Part shown: positions 8,775 to 17,271 of the stretch, piece by piece
Layout of the letters: each line of letters opens with the position of its first letter
How positions within the stretch are numbered: position 1 is the first letter of the stretch
From: Aquibacillus rhizosphaerae
GTDB lineage: Bacteria; Bacillota; Bacilli; Bacillales; Amphibacillaceae
DNA: 64,000 nt
Reading direction: 5' to 3'
Assembly: GCF_030282825.1 (NCBI RefSeq)
Contig: NZ_JASTZU010000027.1
Location: 62,001-126,000 of the forward strand
The notes under the pieces: generated by a model
Databases searched by the model: none
What the model was told of the DNA's origin: nothing
What the model saw: only the letters and a program-made list of their open reading frames with translations
Translations under genes and position numbers: made by a program

Positions 8775-10109
8775 TTAATAATATCGAATATCATTATTAG
8801 ATTTTTTCCAGACCTTCTTCATCCTCAGACATACCAAACCAATAATCAATACAAATAGTAAACTAACAAAGAATCCAGGACGGATACTCTTTTCAAACAT
8901 CGTTCCGCTGATTGCTGCAAGGATTAATGCTAATCCAACAAAAGAAAAGACTTTATGCAAAAGATTATCCTTAATTATTTTAAAGGATGAAAGAATGATG
9001 AAAAACCAGTTGTACAACAACAAGATACCTGCTGCAGTTGTGATGTATTCATAAATTTTTCCGGGTAGAAGCAGAGCAGTAATAATAGATGCTAATAAGC
9101 CAGCTGTTGCAAGTGCAAGCGATGGAATAGGTAAGTCTTTTAGCTTTTTGCTCTTTTTTGCGAATAAAGAGGGGGCATTACCATCTTCTGCTATTGCTGC
9201 AAGCAAGTTTGTAACACCGAATAAAGCAGCGGTCATCGTTGAGAAACCGGCTATAATAATCGCTCCATTAAAAACATGAGGGAAAAAGTCAAGGTTGTAA
9301 TCTGCCAATGCTGTTACAAATGGACTTTCTTCTTCATGAAATGCATCAACAGACACCATCGTTACGGAAAGTCCAATGGATAACACGTAGACGATTGCTA
9401 ATGCAATGAGCATGACCTTGCCAGCCTTAGGAGCATCCTCTTTCTTTTGAAGTTGGAGGGACATAATTCCGATGACTTCAATTCCACCATAAGCATAAAA
9501 TGCGTAGATAAGGGATGCCCAAAAGCCTTTTAACCCCCCGGGAAATAACTCAGTTCTAGTAGTGGGTAGATTAGTCTGATCATTATCGCCACCTATCCAG
9601 CCCATCAATGCTGCGATAGCAAGGATGATAAACATAAGTATCGCTGCAAATTTTATGACAGCAAAAAGATTTTCAAGTTTATCAAAACCTTTTGTACCTG
9701 TTAGAACAACTAAAATAGAAAGGACAGCATAACCTGCAGCAAATATCCATAATGGGATTGCCGGAAACCAAAAACGTGAAAGGATAGATAGCGCAATTAA
9801 CTGACTACCCATAATTAGAATGTTTGAACACCAGTAATTCCAACCGCAGCTAAATTCTGCCCATCTGCCAAATGCTACCCCAGCATAATAACTGAATGAA
9901 CCTTGCTGTGGATCTTTGGCGGTCATTTTTGCTAATGCATTATATACAAGATAAGTGCCGATTGCCCCTAAAATAAAAGAAAAAACAATAGAGGCTCCTG
10001 TAATACTAATACCAATACTTGACCCTAGAAAATAGCCTGTCCCAATGGTACAGCCAATACCAATTAACGATAACTGCCACCATTTAAGATCGCCACTAGA
10101 ACTACTCAT
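8775..10109 (-). CDS. APC-family amino acid permease
   Basis: A 444-aa integral membrane protein of the amino acid/polyamine/organocation superfamily, with about 12 hydrophobic helices. The first helix carries the glycine-rich signature GIGCTIGTGYFLGSSIGI, which forms the broken helix that binds the substrate amino group and carboxylate. Helix 6 contains FWASLIYAFYAYGGIEVIG, matching the second substrate-binding region. It should import an amino acid by proton symport; the substrate is not predictable. The start is supported by AGGAGGTA immediately upstream on the minus strand. The gvpU-like gene begins about 510 bases upstream on the same strand, and the two could be co-transcribed across a 95-base gap. 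Confidence 0.9.
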   Translation of the reverse strand: MSSSSGDLKWWQLSLIGIGCTIGTGYFLGSSIGISITGASIVFSFILGAIGTYLVYNALAKMTAKDPQQGSFSYYAGVAFGRWAEFSCGWNYWCSNILIMGSQLIALSILSRFWFPAIPLWIFAAGYAVLSILVVLTGTKGFDKLENLFAVIKFAAILMFIILAIAALMGWIGGDNDQTNLPTTRTELFPGGLKGFWASLIYAFYAYGGIEVIGIMSLQLQKKEDAPKAGKVMLIALAIVYVLSIGLSVTMVSVDAFHEEESPFVTALADYNLDFFPHVFNGAIIIAGFSTMTAALFGVTNLLAAIAEDGNAPSLFAKKSKKLKDLPIPSLALATAGLLASIITALLLPGKIYEYITTAAGILLLYNWFFIILSSFKIIKDNLLHKVFSFVGLALILAAISGTMFEKSIRPGFFVSLLFVLIIGLVCLRMKKVWKKSNNDIRYY

Positions 10110-10204
10110 GATAATACCTCCTTCAAACTGGTATTATTGTTCCGATATATTTGTTGATTATGTATCTGGAACTAAACGTCCATTTTGCAACCTGCTTAGC
10201 TGAT

Positions 10205-10621
10205 TTAGGTAAAATAATCAAATGAAACAGCATCAACTGAAGAAATTCTTCCTCTCCACCAAGTGGTGTTTCCTGATGTATCCTGTTTATCTAGTTTGAA
10301 ATATGTGGCATTTTTCATGTGAATAAAAGTAGGTGTTTTCTCGTTGTTCTCCTCGTCATTTTGTTTTTGTTTCACATAAGCATTTTTCATGTCATTAAAC
10401 TTTTTAGCTATTATTTTAGATAACGTGTTATCCTGTAATGCTAAAGCTGATTCAGTAATACCTTCATAGTAGTCACTTGCCCCGATGAGGTACCCAGAGA
10501 TAACTGCTCCGTTAACTGTAAGTGTAACTGCTAACTCAACTCCGTCTTCCTCTACTAAAGACAAAAGCATATCAAGTAATGCATCATCCGTAGTAACCTG
10601 ATCCTGTTTTTTATTAGACAT
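10205..10621 (-). CDS. gvpU: GvpU-like gas vesicle accessory protein
   Basis: A 138-aa soluble protein starting MSNKKQDQVTTDDALLDMLL. It contains LVEEDGVELAVTLTVNGAVI, then SGYLIGASDYYEGI and a C-terminal TWWRGRISSVDAVSFDYF, a pattern I associate with GvpU of the B. megaterium gas vesicle cluster and its stand-alone homologues. ATG at 10621 is chosen over an upstream in-frame ATG at 10666 because GGTGAG sits 5 bases before it. No gas vesicle structural genes are present, so the role here is probably not buoyancy. The protein may be a general small-protein chaperone or clustering factor; function is inferred only from similarity. Confidence 0.7.
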   Translation of the reverse strand: MSNKKQDQVTTDDALLDMLLSLVEEDGVELAVTLTVNGAVISGYLIGASDYYEGITESALALQDNTLSKIIAKKFNDMKNAYVKQKQNDEENNEKTPTFIHMKNATYFKLDKQDTSGNTTWWRGRISSVDAVSFDYFT

Positions 10622-10747
10622 AAACTCACCACTTTCGTTGTATTTATTGTATATTTTGCGAGTCAATTCTCAGTCGCTAGCTTTACCAAAGTTCTTTTTA
10701 ATTAATTTCCCCACTGTTTTTCAAATTATGATTGACAATATTTGCAG

Positions 10748-10776
10748 AAAAAAAGCTTGGATAAGTTATCCAAGCT
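10748..10776 (-). terminator. Intrinsic terminator of asnA
   Basis: AGCTTGGATAA and TTATCCAAGCT form a perfect 11-bp stem with a one-base centre. On the minus strand it is followed by seven T residues, about 68 bases after the asnA stop. Confidence 0.88.
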
Positions 10777-10843
10777 AAAAACGTATCGTACACTATTTTC
10801 AAATATCTATTTTAGATTCCACTTATTAGTCCAATTCCGCCTA

Positions 10844-11863
10844 TTATAAGAGTGGAATATTATTTTCCTCACATTCTTTTAAAATTTGAGTATTCCATAC
10901 AGAAGCTTGAACTTCTCCAATATGTGCCTTTTTTAACAAAAACATGCATAATCTGGACTGTCCGATACCGCCACCTATTGTATAAGGAAGGTCTCCATTT
11001 AAAATGGCTTGATGATATGTTAGCCTAAGCCTCTCCTCATTATTAGCTAGTTTTAATTGTCTTAAAAGTGCTTCTTCGTCTACTCTTATACCCATGGAGG
11101 AAATCTCAAAGGACCGGTCTAAAAATGGGTTCCAAACGATGATATCTCCATTTAGTGTCCAATCATCATAATCAGGAGAACGACCATCGTGCTTTTGCCC
11201 AGAACGTAGTGCCCCGCCAATTTGCATGATAAAAACAGCGCCGTGTTCTTTCGTGATTATATCTTCTCTTTGGCTTGGCGTGAGTTGAGGGTACATTGTT
11301 TCAAGCTCAAGGGTGGAAGTGAAATAAATATCTTCTGGTAATACAGGTTCAAGCATAGGGTTTAACTGATGGATGTGACTTTCCGTAGCTTTAATTGTGG
11401 CATATATTTTGTTTACTTCTTTTTTTAATGTATCTTGATTTCGTTGTTCTTTTGAGATGACTTTTTCCCAATCCCATTGATCCACTTGCATGGAGTGTAA
11501 ATTGTCTAATATTTCATCTCTTCGTACTGCATTCATCTTTGTGTAAATTCCCTCGCCGTTTGTTAATCCATATTTTTTAAGGGCCATCCTTTTCCATTTG
11601 GCTAAGGATTGAACGATTTCCATCTGGCTATGCTTAATATCTAATGCATCGAAGGACACTGCTCGTTCCACACCATTTAAGTTATCATTTATTCCTGTTC
11701 CCTCGCTTAAAACCAAAGGTGCAGACACTTCCATTAAGTTTAGTGACTTAGAGAAACTTTTTTCGAAATATTGTTTTATATCTCTGATGGCAATTTCTGT
11801 TTCCGTTAGATTTAGTATCGATCTGTATTGATTTGGGGTTGCTATTGTTTCCGTTTTACTCAT
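10844..11863 (-). CDS. asnA: Aspartate--ammonia ligase (asparagine synthetase A)
   Basis: A 339-aa class-II aminoacyl-tRNA-synthetase-like enzyme that makes asparagine from aspartate, ammonia and ATP. Recognisable stretches include VSAPLVLSEGTGINDNLNG, VSFDALDIKHSQMEIVQSLA, KWKRMALKKYG, EGIYTKMNAVRRDE, the DYDDWTLNGDI segment and the closing TIGGGIGQSRLCMFLL ATP-site motif. The length matches the bacterial family (about 330-340). It is a single-gene unit with its own terminator. Only about 95 bases separate it from the divergent LysE-family region, and I see no T-box leader there, unlike many asnA genes of lactic acid bacteria. Confidence 0.97.
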   Translation of the reverse strand: MSKTETIATPNQYRSILNLTETEIAIRDIKQYFEKSFSKSLNLMEVSAPLVLSEGTGINDNLNGVERAVSFDALDIKHSQMEIVQSLAKWKRMALKKYGLTNGEGIYTKMNAVRRDEILDNLHSMQVDQWDWEKVISKEQRNQDTLKKEVNKIYATIKATESHIHQLNPMLEPVLPEDIYFTSTLELETMYPQLTPSQREDIITKEHGAVFIMQIGGALRSGQKHDGRSPDYDDWTLNGDIIVWNPFLDRSFEISSMGIRVDEEALLRQLKLANNEERLRLTYHQAILNGDLPYTIGGGIGQSRLCMFLLKKAHIGEVQASVWNTQILKECEENNIPLL

Positions 11864-12057
11864 TTAAAATCATCCTTTTTGATTGGGTTTAATGACTAGA
11901 TTTACTTTATGAAAATGATTTCCCTATTGTTACAGAAAATTAGGGATTGAGTTGAAGAAACTTGTTTGAAATAGAGGTCTATTTTAAAAATGGAGTCTTA
12001 GATATCAATTCCCATCATAGAATGTACAAGCTTCTATTGCGGGAGGGAGTATTTTCT

Positions 12058-12693
12058 TTGAGTATAAATATATTATTAAGCTATATTGTATTAGGATTAA
12101 CTTTAGCAGCTCCAGTAGGCCCAGTGAATTCTGCCAGAATAGATAAAGGGATTAAGCATGGCTTCTGGCACGCATGGATTGTTGGAGTTGGTTCTATGAT
12201 TGCAGATGGTTCCTTTATGTTACTTGTTTATTTAGGAATGGTGCAGTTTCTAGATTATCCAATTGTACAAGTTTTTCTTTGGTTATTTGGTGGTTTTGTC
12301 CTTCTCTATTCAGGAATAGAAAGTATTATGGGCATAAATTCCATTAGTTTAACTCGTAAAACAAATAAAAAAGAGTCATTGTTAAAATGTTTTGTTACCG
12401 GATTTATTATGTCTGCTACTAGTCCGATATCTATTATGTTTTGGCTAGCTATATATGGGTCTGTATTAGCTAAAACAGCTGAGATGAGCGGTTCAGGTAT
12501 GCTATTAATATATAGTAGTATGATTTTTATTGGCTTAGCTTTGTGGGATGTTTTTGTTGCTGCATTAACAACAGGATTCCGTAGATTTTTAAATGATACA
12601 ACTCTTAAAGTGATTGCTGTTGTCTCGGGATTTTCCTTAATTGGTTTCGGAGTTTATTTTGGTTTTCATGGCCTAAAAACAATATTCGGATAG
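12058..12693 (+). CDS. LysE-family amino acid exporter
   Basis: A 211-aa membrane protein of the LysE/RhtB translocator family with six predicted helices. The first helix carries the family signature SYIVLGLTLAAPVGPVNSA, and TGFIMSATSPISIMFWLAIYG in the middle matches the conserved N-P-x-x-x-x-F/W region. It probably exports an amino acid or small metabolite by proton exchange. TTG at 12058 is chosen as start because GGGAGGGA at 12041-12048 sits directly before it and the length then equals the family norm. The frame does extend to 11962, but that adds a non-homologous 32-residue leader. It reads divergently from asnA. Confidence 0.85.
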   Translation: MSINILLSYIVLGLTLAAPVGPVNSARIDKGIKHGFWHAWIVGVGSMIADGSFMLLVYLGMVQFLDYPIVQVFLWLFGGFVLLYSGIESIMGINSISLTRKTNKKESLLKCFVTGFIMSATSPISIMFWLAIYGSVLAKTAEMSGSGMLLIYSSMIFIGLALWDVFVAALTTGFRRFLNDTTLKVIAVVSGFSLIGFGVYFGFHGLKTIFG

Positions 12694-12796
12694 GATATAT
12701 AGCTGTATCATATCCCGAAAGATTGGACAAGGTTCCATACTAGATAGGTACTATTTATTCCATTGGCCAACGAAATTATTATTCACCCCACTTTTT

Positions 12797-12856
12797 CGTC
12801 ATATTATCTCGTTTAATGCACATTAACGCATTAAACGAGATAATATGGCGGGTTTT
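12797..12856. terminator. Long perfect hairpin, probable bidirectional terminator
   Basis: CATATTATCTCGTTTAATGC (12800-12819) and its exact 20-base complement (12828-12847) flank an 8-base loop. A TTTTT tract follows at 12853 on the plus strand, and an A-rich/T-rich flank gives a weaker equivalent on the minus strand. It ends the LysE-family unit. The remaining bases to 13050 are AT-rich with no gene. Confidence 0.75.
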
Positions 12857-13053
12857 TAACTACCTAGGGAAGAAAATCGGATAAAATAGAACATAATGAA
12901 TGGAAAACTCCAATAGTAAATTAATATTTCAAACTATTATGAAACTATTTTATTAATTAATCGTAAAAAAGAAAAACGCATTAAAATCGAAAAAGTATTA
13001 TCGTCTATTCTTCTCATATTCGAAGAGGCTAACAATACATAGGTGGGGTATTC

Positions 13054-13956
13054 ATGTTACTTACTATTTTCCAAATAATTGTTATCCAATTAATTCTTCC
13101 CATTTTTTTAATGATAAGTTTGTGGAAAGAGAAATCTAAGAGCAAGCTTGAATGGATTGTGCAAATGACCTCGACTACGCTGGTTACCTTTTGGATTTTT
13201 CAATCTGGACGGTGGGACTGGATCGGTTACTATTTGCGATATTTGCTATTAATTCTTCTGATTTTTGCTATATACTTATCGTGGAAGAAAGTTCGACATA
13301 AGACTTTTCGATTAAGTTTTAATAGGAAAGAGAAATTTAACTTAGGGATAAATGTTTTTTTGATTATCATATTTGGTATGTATAACATGTTTGTTTTGAC
13401 TAGTTATACGGTACAGGAAGAGACGGTAGAATTATCCTTTCCACTCAGAGAAAATACATATTATGTTGGCCAAGGTGGAAGTCACACACAAATGAATTAT
13501 CACCATGCCTACCAGTCACAACAGTACGCTTTAGACGTTGTAGCGTTAAATTCGTTTGGAATCAGAGCAAGTGGTCTATATCCAGAAGACTTATCTAAGT
13601 ATGAGATATACGGTGATGCTTTATATAGTCCATGTACAGGAGAAGTAATCGAATCAAGAAGAGAATTAGTTGATCTGACACCACCTGATACTAATCCAGA
13701 TCAACCAGAGGGTAATTATGTTGCAATTTCTTGTGATAATAATGATGCCATCGTTTATATTGCTCATATGAAACAAAATAGTATGGAAGTAAATGAAGGA
13801 GATACTGTACAGGATGGACAGTACATAGGTGCTGTAGGGAATTCTGGTAATACAACTGAGCCACATTTGCATATCCATGCAGAACAAGATGGGGCTGGAG
13901 TTCCAATACGATTTGATGGTGAATTCCTCACAAGAAATCGATTAATTCGAAATTAA
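13054..13956 (+). CDS. Membrane-anchored M23-family peptidase-like protein
   Basis: A 300-aa protein with four hydrophobic helices in the first 125 residues and a C-terminal M23/LytM-type domain (about 150-295). The domain shows QQYALDVVAL, YSPCTGEVIES, NYVAISCDNNDAIVYIAHM, VNEGDTVQDGQYIGAVGNSG and EPHLHIHAE. The last is the HxH zinc motif of lysostaphin-like endopeptidases, and YALD supplies the conserved Asp. The classical His four residues before that Asp is Gln here; His residues in MNYHHAY just upstream may substitute. The domain would face outward and could trim peptidoglycan or be a non-catalytic scaffold. Start ATG 13054 follows a GGTGGGG site. The ABC genes begin 21 bases downstream, suggesting co-transcription. 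Confidence 0.82.
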   Translation: MLLTIFQIIVIQLILPIFLMISLWKEKSKSKLEWIVQMTSTTLVTFWIFQSGRWDWIGYYLRYLLLILLIFAIYLSWKKVRHKTFRLSFNRKEKFNLGINVFLIIIFGMYNMFVLTSYTVQEETVELSFPLRENTYYVGQGGSHTQMNYHHAYQSQQYALDVVALNSFGIRASGLYPEDLSKYEIYGDALYSPCTGEVIESRRELVDLTPPDTNPDQPEGNYVAISCDNNDAIVYIAHMKQNSMEVNEGDTVQDGQYIGAVGNSGNTTEPHLHIHAEQDGAGVPIRFDGEFLTRNRLIRN

Positions 13957-13977
13957 CAGAAGAGAGGAGCAACTAGT

Positions 13978-14904
13978 TTGGAGACTATGTTGTCGGTGAA
14001 GAATTTAGGTAAAACATTTAAGGGGAAGAAGGTTCTAGAAAACATCTCGTTTGACGTTCAAAAAGGGGAAATTATGGCAGTCTTAGGACCTAATGGTGCA
14101 GGTAAATCAACAACGATCCGAAATATTATGGGAATTATGTATCCAGACGAAGGGAGTATATCGTTTCGAAATTATCAGGAGATTCCCCGTAATATGATTG
14201 GGTATCTACCCGAAGAGCGAGGATTATATAAAAACGTAAAAGTAATGGATATACTGTTGTATCTAGCTGAACTGAAAGATTATCCGCTTAAAGATGCGAA
14301 GGAAAGGGCACTTACCTACTTAAAAAAATTTAATTTAGAAGGTAAAGAGAATGTTTCTATTGAAGAGTTATCAAAAGGTATGGGACAAAAGGTGCAATTT
14401 ATCGCATCAATTATTCATGAGCCCGAATTACTTATTTTGGATGAACCATTCTCTGGATTAGACCCAGTTAGTCAGGAGTTATTTAAAGATGAAATTCGAA
14501 ATTTAGCAGATCAAGGCACTGCGATTCTCTTGTCTTCACATCAAATGAATTTGGTCGAGGAAATGGCAGATCGTTTGTTCATGATGCATCAGGGGCAGAA
14601 GGTAATTTATGGAACAATGGATGAAGTTAAAACAGAATATGCTAACTTCAAGTGTACGATTAAAGGGAAAAATGATATTACTATTTTAGAGAGCTTACCA
14701 GAAGTACAACGAGTGGAACAAAGAGAGAATTCATCTACTCTTTATCTAACAAAAGATGTTAAACCTACTACTTGGTTAAAACATTTACCAGATCAGATAA
14801 TGATTCAGGAATTAATCTTTGACCGAATAACACTGCATGAAATATTTATTGATATTGCATCCGGAAAAAAACTAATAGAGGAAGCTGGTGCAGTCAATGC
14901 GTAA
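13978..14904 (+). CDS. yhaQ: ABC transporter ATP-binding protein (YhaQ/NatA-like)
   Basis: A 308-aa nucleotide-binding subunit. Walker A GPNGAGKST lies at about residues 40-48, the signature ELSKGMGQKVQF at about 130-140 and Walker B LLILDEPFSGLDP at about 150-162, with the switch His in LLSSHQM. A C-terminal accessory region of about 90 residues is typical of NatA-type exporters (DUF4162-like). With the following permease it forms an export ABC complex of the YhaQP/NatAB type, linked in Bacillus to sodium or toxic compound extrusion; the substrate here is unproven. Start TTG 13978 is 8 bases after GAGAGGAG (13962-13969); ATG 13987 is the alternative. It overlaps the permease gene. Confidence 0.9.
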   Translation: METMLSVKNLGKTFKGKKVLENISFDVQKGEIMAVLGPNGAGKSTTIRNIMGIMYPDEGSISFRNYQEIPRNMIGYLPEERGLYKNVKVMDILLYLAELKDYPLKDAKERALTYLKKFNLEGKENVSIEELSKGMGQKVQFIASIIHEPELLILDEPFSGLDPVSQELFKDEIRNLADQGTAILLSSHQMNLVEEMADRLFMMHQGQKVIYGTMDEVKTEYANFKCTIKGKNDITILESLPEVQRVEQRENSSTLYLTKDVKPTTWLKHLPDQIMIQELIFDRITLHEIFIDIASGKKLIEEAGAVNA

Positions 14905-16141
14905 CTCATGGAAGGTTGCAAAATGGGAAATTAAACGTAATTTAAAGAATAAAACATTTCTAATTGGATTGTTTTCTTCTCCTGTTATTATTATTGGATT
15001 TATGCTAATAAGTAGTTTGTTTGGTGATTCAGATAGTGAGGAAGCTAGTAGTACAAGGGTTCTCATAAATGATCAACTAAATATATATGAAAATCTTGAG
15101 AATACGGTTGCTGAACGTGAACTTGATTGGGAAATGGAATTAACTGATTTAACTGATTCTGAAATAAAAGATGAATTGGAAAATACTGAAGATACTGCAT
15201 ACTTAATTATAGATAACAATGTTATAGACGAAGGTGTTGTATCTGTGTATACAAGTGAAGAAATCGATTCTTTTTTTATAAATCAGGTTCAATTATTAAA
15301 GGCACCTCTTCAATCCTTACAAATGGAACAACTAGGCTTGTCTAAGGAACAATTGGAGGTCATATCTCGAGGGATTGTATTTTCTGAACAGTCACTAGAT
15401 ACAGGGTCAGCGAGTCAAGAAGCTGAAGTTGCAAATGGTGATTCTGATATCAATTCAATGGAGCGCATCGTCCCTGGAGCTTTTGCTGGATTTATTATGC
15501 TTTCCATTGTTTTTACTGGAATGGCAATTTTCCAAAGTGCTTCCCAGGAAAAGAAAGATAAAATCGCAGAAATCATCTTATCATCATTAACACCCGCGGA
15601 TTTGATGCAAGGTAAGATTATTGGATACTTTGTTTTAGGAATCATTCAATCTATCATTTCAATTATTTTAGTACTGCCATTTTTAAGTTGGAGATTTGAC
15701 TTGCCAATCATAGAATACCTATTCGTACCTGAGTTAATTTTATTAATAGGTATTGCTGTCTTGGGATTCTTGTTATTCGCGGCCATTTTTGTTGGAATTG
15801 GTGCAACAATGGAGGATATTTCAACAGCAGGTAACTTCCAAGGTATGGTGATGATGTTACCGTTCTTACCATTTATATTTATTGGTCCAGTTTTCAGTGA
15901 TCCAAATGGGTTGATGGCTCAAATCGGTACGTATATCCCATTTACTTCTCCAGGGGTTTTGCTACTTCGGCTCTCAATTCTAGAAGAATGGCCATGGATT
16001 GAAATAATCATTTCATTAGCTATATTAGTAGTAAGTGTTTGGTTATTTATGAAACTAGCTGGAAAGATATTTAAAGTTGGTATTTTAATGTATGGTAAAA
16101 ATGCTACGCCTAGTGAGATTTGGAAGTGGATTCGCGCTTAA
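14888..16141 (+). CDS. yhaP: ABC transporter permease (YhaP/NatB-like)
   Basis: A 417-aa ABC-2-type permease. One N-terminal helix (about 20-42) is followed by an extracytoplasmic domain of about 150 residues, then five or six helices. IVPGAFAGFIMLSIVFTGMA opens the membrane block and QEKKDKIAEIILSSLTPADL is the cytoplasmic coupling segment characteristic of the YhaP/NatB family. It partners the ATPase encoded directly upstream. The start is GTG 14888 or ATG 14897, both overlapping the ATPase stop and preceded by GAGG at 14879, indicating translational coupling. A hairpin 24 bases after the stop ends the operon. Confidence 0.9.
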   Translation: MQSMRNSWKVAKWEIKRNLKNKTFLIGLFSSPVIIIGFMLISSLFGDSDSEEASSTRVLINDQLNIYENLENTVAERELDWEMELTDLTDSEIKDELENTEDTAYLIIDNNVIDEGVVSVYTSEEIDSFFINQVQLLKAPLQSLQMEQLGLSKEQLEVISRGIVFSEQSLDTGSASQEAEVANGDSDINSMERIVPGAFAGFIMLSIVFTGMAIFQSASQEKKDKIAEIILSSLTPADLMQGKIIGYFVLGIIQSIISIILVLPFLSWRFDLPIIEYLFVPELILLIGIAVLGFLLFAAIFVGIGATMEDISTAGNFQGMVMMLPFLPFIFIGPVFSDPNGLMAQIGTYIPFTSPGVLLLRLSILEEWPWIEIIISLAILVVSVWLFMKLAGKIFKVGILMYGKNATPSEIWKWIRA

Positions 16142-16164
16142 TTTGTATCTGATGATAAGATAAA

Positions 16165-16211
16165 AATAGCCTACAGAATACCCTTATATGGAAGGTATTC
16201 TGTAGGCTATT
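16165..16211 (+). terminator. Hairpin terminating the yhaQP-like operon
   Basis: AATAGCCTACAGAATACC (16165-16182) is exactly complementary to 16194-16211 across an 11-base loop. The downstream sequence is only weakly T-rich (TCATG), so it is a strong hairpin but a poor classical terminator. Confidence 0.6.
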
Positions 16212-16299
16212 CATGTATAAGCAACAATGAAAACAAATCTTTTACGTTTATCTGAGTAATGCAAATTCTAAAGTATTTTATTATGGTTATTTTCTAATA

Positions 16300-16842
16300 G
16301 ATTAAAACATATAAAATATAAAGTCTGCACTAGTATTCTTAACTATCTTTTTATGTTGAATGAGAATTAAGTGCAATACTCCGTTTCGGCAGAATACTTC
16401 GCTTTCCACGGGCATGGCTTCAGCTAACTCAGAAGAATATAGCTTCTGAGTGGATTTTCAGCTCGTGGGACTGTGGTTACTCGCCCCACGCTAAAACATT
16501 CGCTGTTCCCGTAGGAGTCTACGCATCTCCTTCACTGGTTCAAAGTTTTCCTAATTGATAATAAGCTTTACTCGATAAAACTAATGCTTTTGAAATTCTT
16601 CTTCACTTTTGAATAGTAAAGCTATACTAAGCGGAGAAAAAATACGACACTCCATGAAAATTCAGGCCAATTTTCTGCATGCGATGCATTGCTTCCGGAG
16701 CTTTCCTTGTCCTGTGGAGGCTAAGGTGCTTTCCCCGCAAAGGGAGTATTTTTCCATAGCGCTGGATTTAGCACTCATCTTAGAAAGAAACGATAAAGTT
16801 AGTTCAAACTTTCTATCAAGTTCTACGGTTGTAAGATAACAA
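16300..16842. repeat. Dispersed palindromic (MITE-like) repeat, copy A
   Basis: This stretch matches 34821-35439 over several blocks. It opens with ATAAAGTCTGCACTA, carries GCAGAATACTTCGCTTTCCA, GGCTTCAGCTAACTCAGAAG with a CTTCTGAG hairpin partner, and GTAGGAGTCTACGCAT. It closes with TATCAAGTTCTACGGTTG. The two ends are imperfect inverted repeats of each other. There is no transposase; the open frames inside are not protein-like. It resembles a non-autonomous, internally palindromic element. It lies between the yhaQP-like unit and the zupT promoter. Confidence 0.7.
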
Positions 16843-17063
16843 TGGATACAAAAAGAGCCATAGTTAATTATTATTATTTATAAAAAGATTTAACAAGTAA
16901 ATAAAGACCTGCATATAATCTTTTATAGGAAAGAGGTTCTGGTATATTAAACCAATGCAATGTAGAATGGTATGTTAATCAAACGTTTGTTTAAATATTT
17001 TTTTGGTAGGAGTAAACTGTAAGACTATAAGTGTTCCATTTATCTGAAAATAAAATATAATAG

Positions 17064-17112
17064 TTGACTATAAAATTTACTCGGGTGTAAAATGTTTACT
17101 GTAGTAAACATT
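17064..17112 (+). promoter_or_regulatory. zupT promoter with overlapping palindromic operator
   Basis: TTGACT (17064-17069), an 18-base spacer and TG-TAAAAT (-10 at 17088-17093, with an upstream TG) form a good sigma-A promoter. Directly at and after the -10 lies AATGTTTAC-TGTA-GTAAACATT (17091-17112), a 9-bp inverted repeat around the expected start point, the position of a repressor site. It does not match the Zur or MntR consensus. The rest of 16843-17060 is AT-rich, and 17159-17176 is a TA dinucleotide run. Confidence 0.7.
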
Positions 17113-17271
17113 TTTTAAGTTGTCCATATAATTATGTGTATAATGAAAAGTAGAATTCTATATATATATATATATAGAATATACGTGGTAAGTATTTTTC
17201 ATGGTTTTTGTTCGAATTATAAAAGTAAATGGATAATGAGTTAATTTACCCAAAATAGGGGAGGTTGGAGT

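Noticed and set aside
11864-11961. T-box leader for asnA
   Set aside because: The gap is under 100 bases and lacks the T-box AGGGTGG core and a terminator.
16609-16839. 76-codon frame inside repeat copy A
   Set aside because: No ribosome binding site, low-complexity translation, and the frame is not kept in copy B.
17159-17176. TA dinucleotide run
   Set aside because: Simple AT microsatellite typical of this base composition; no evidence of function.
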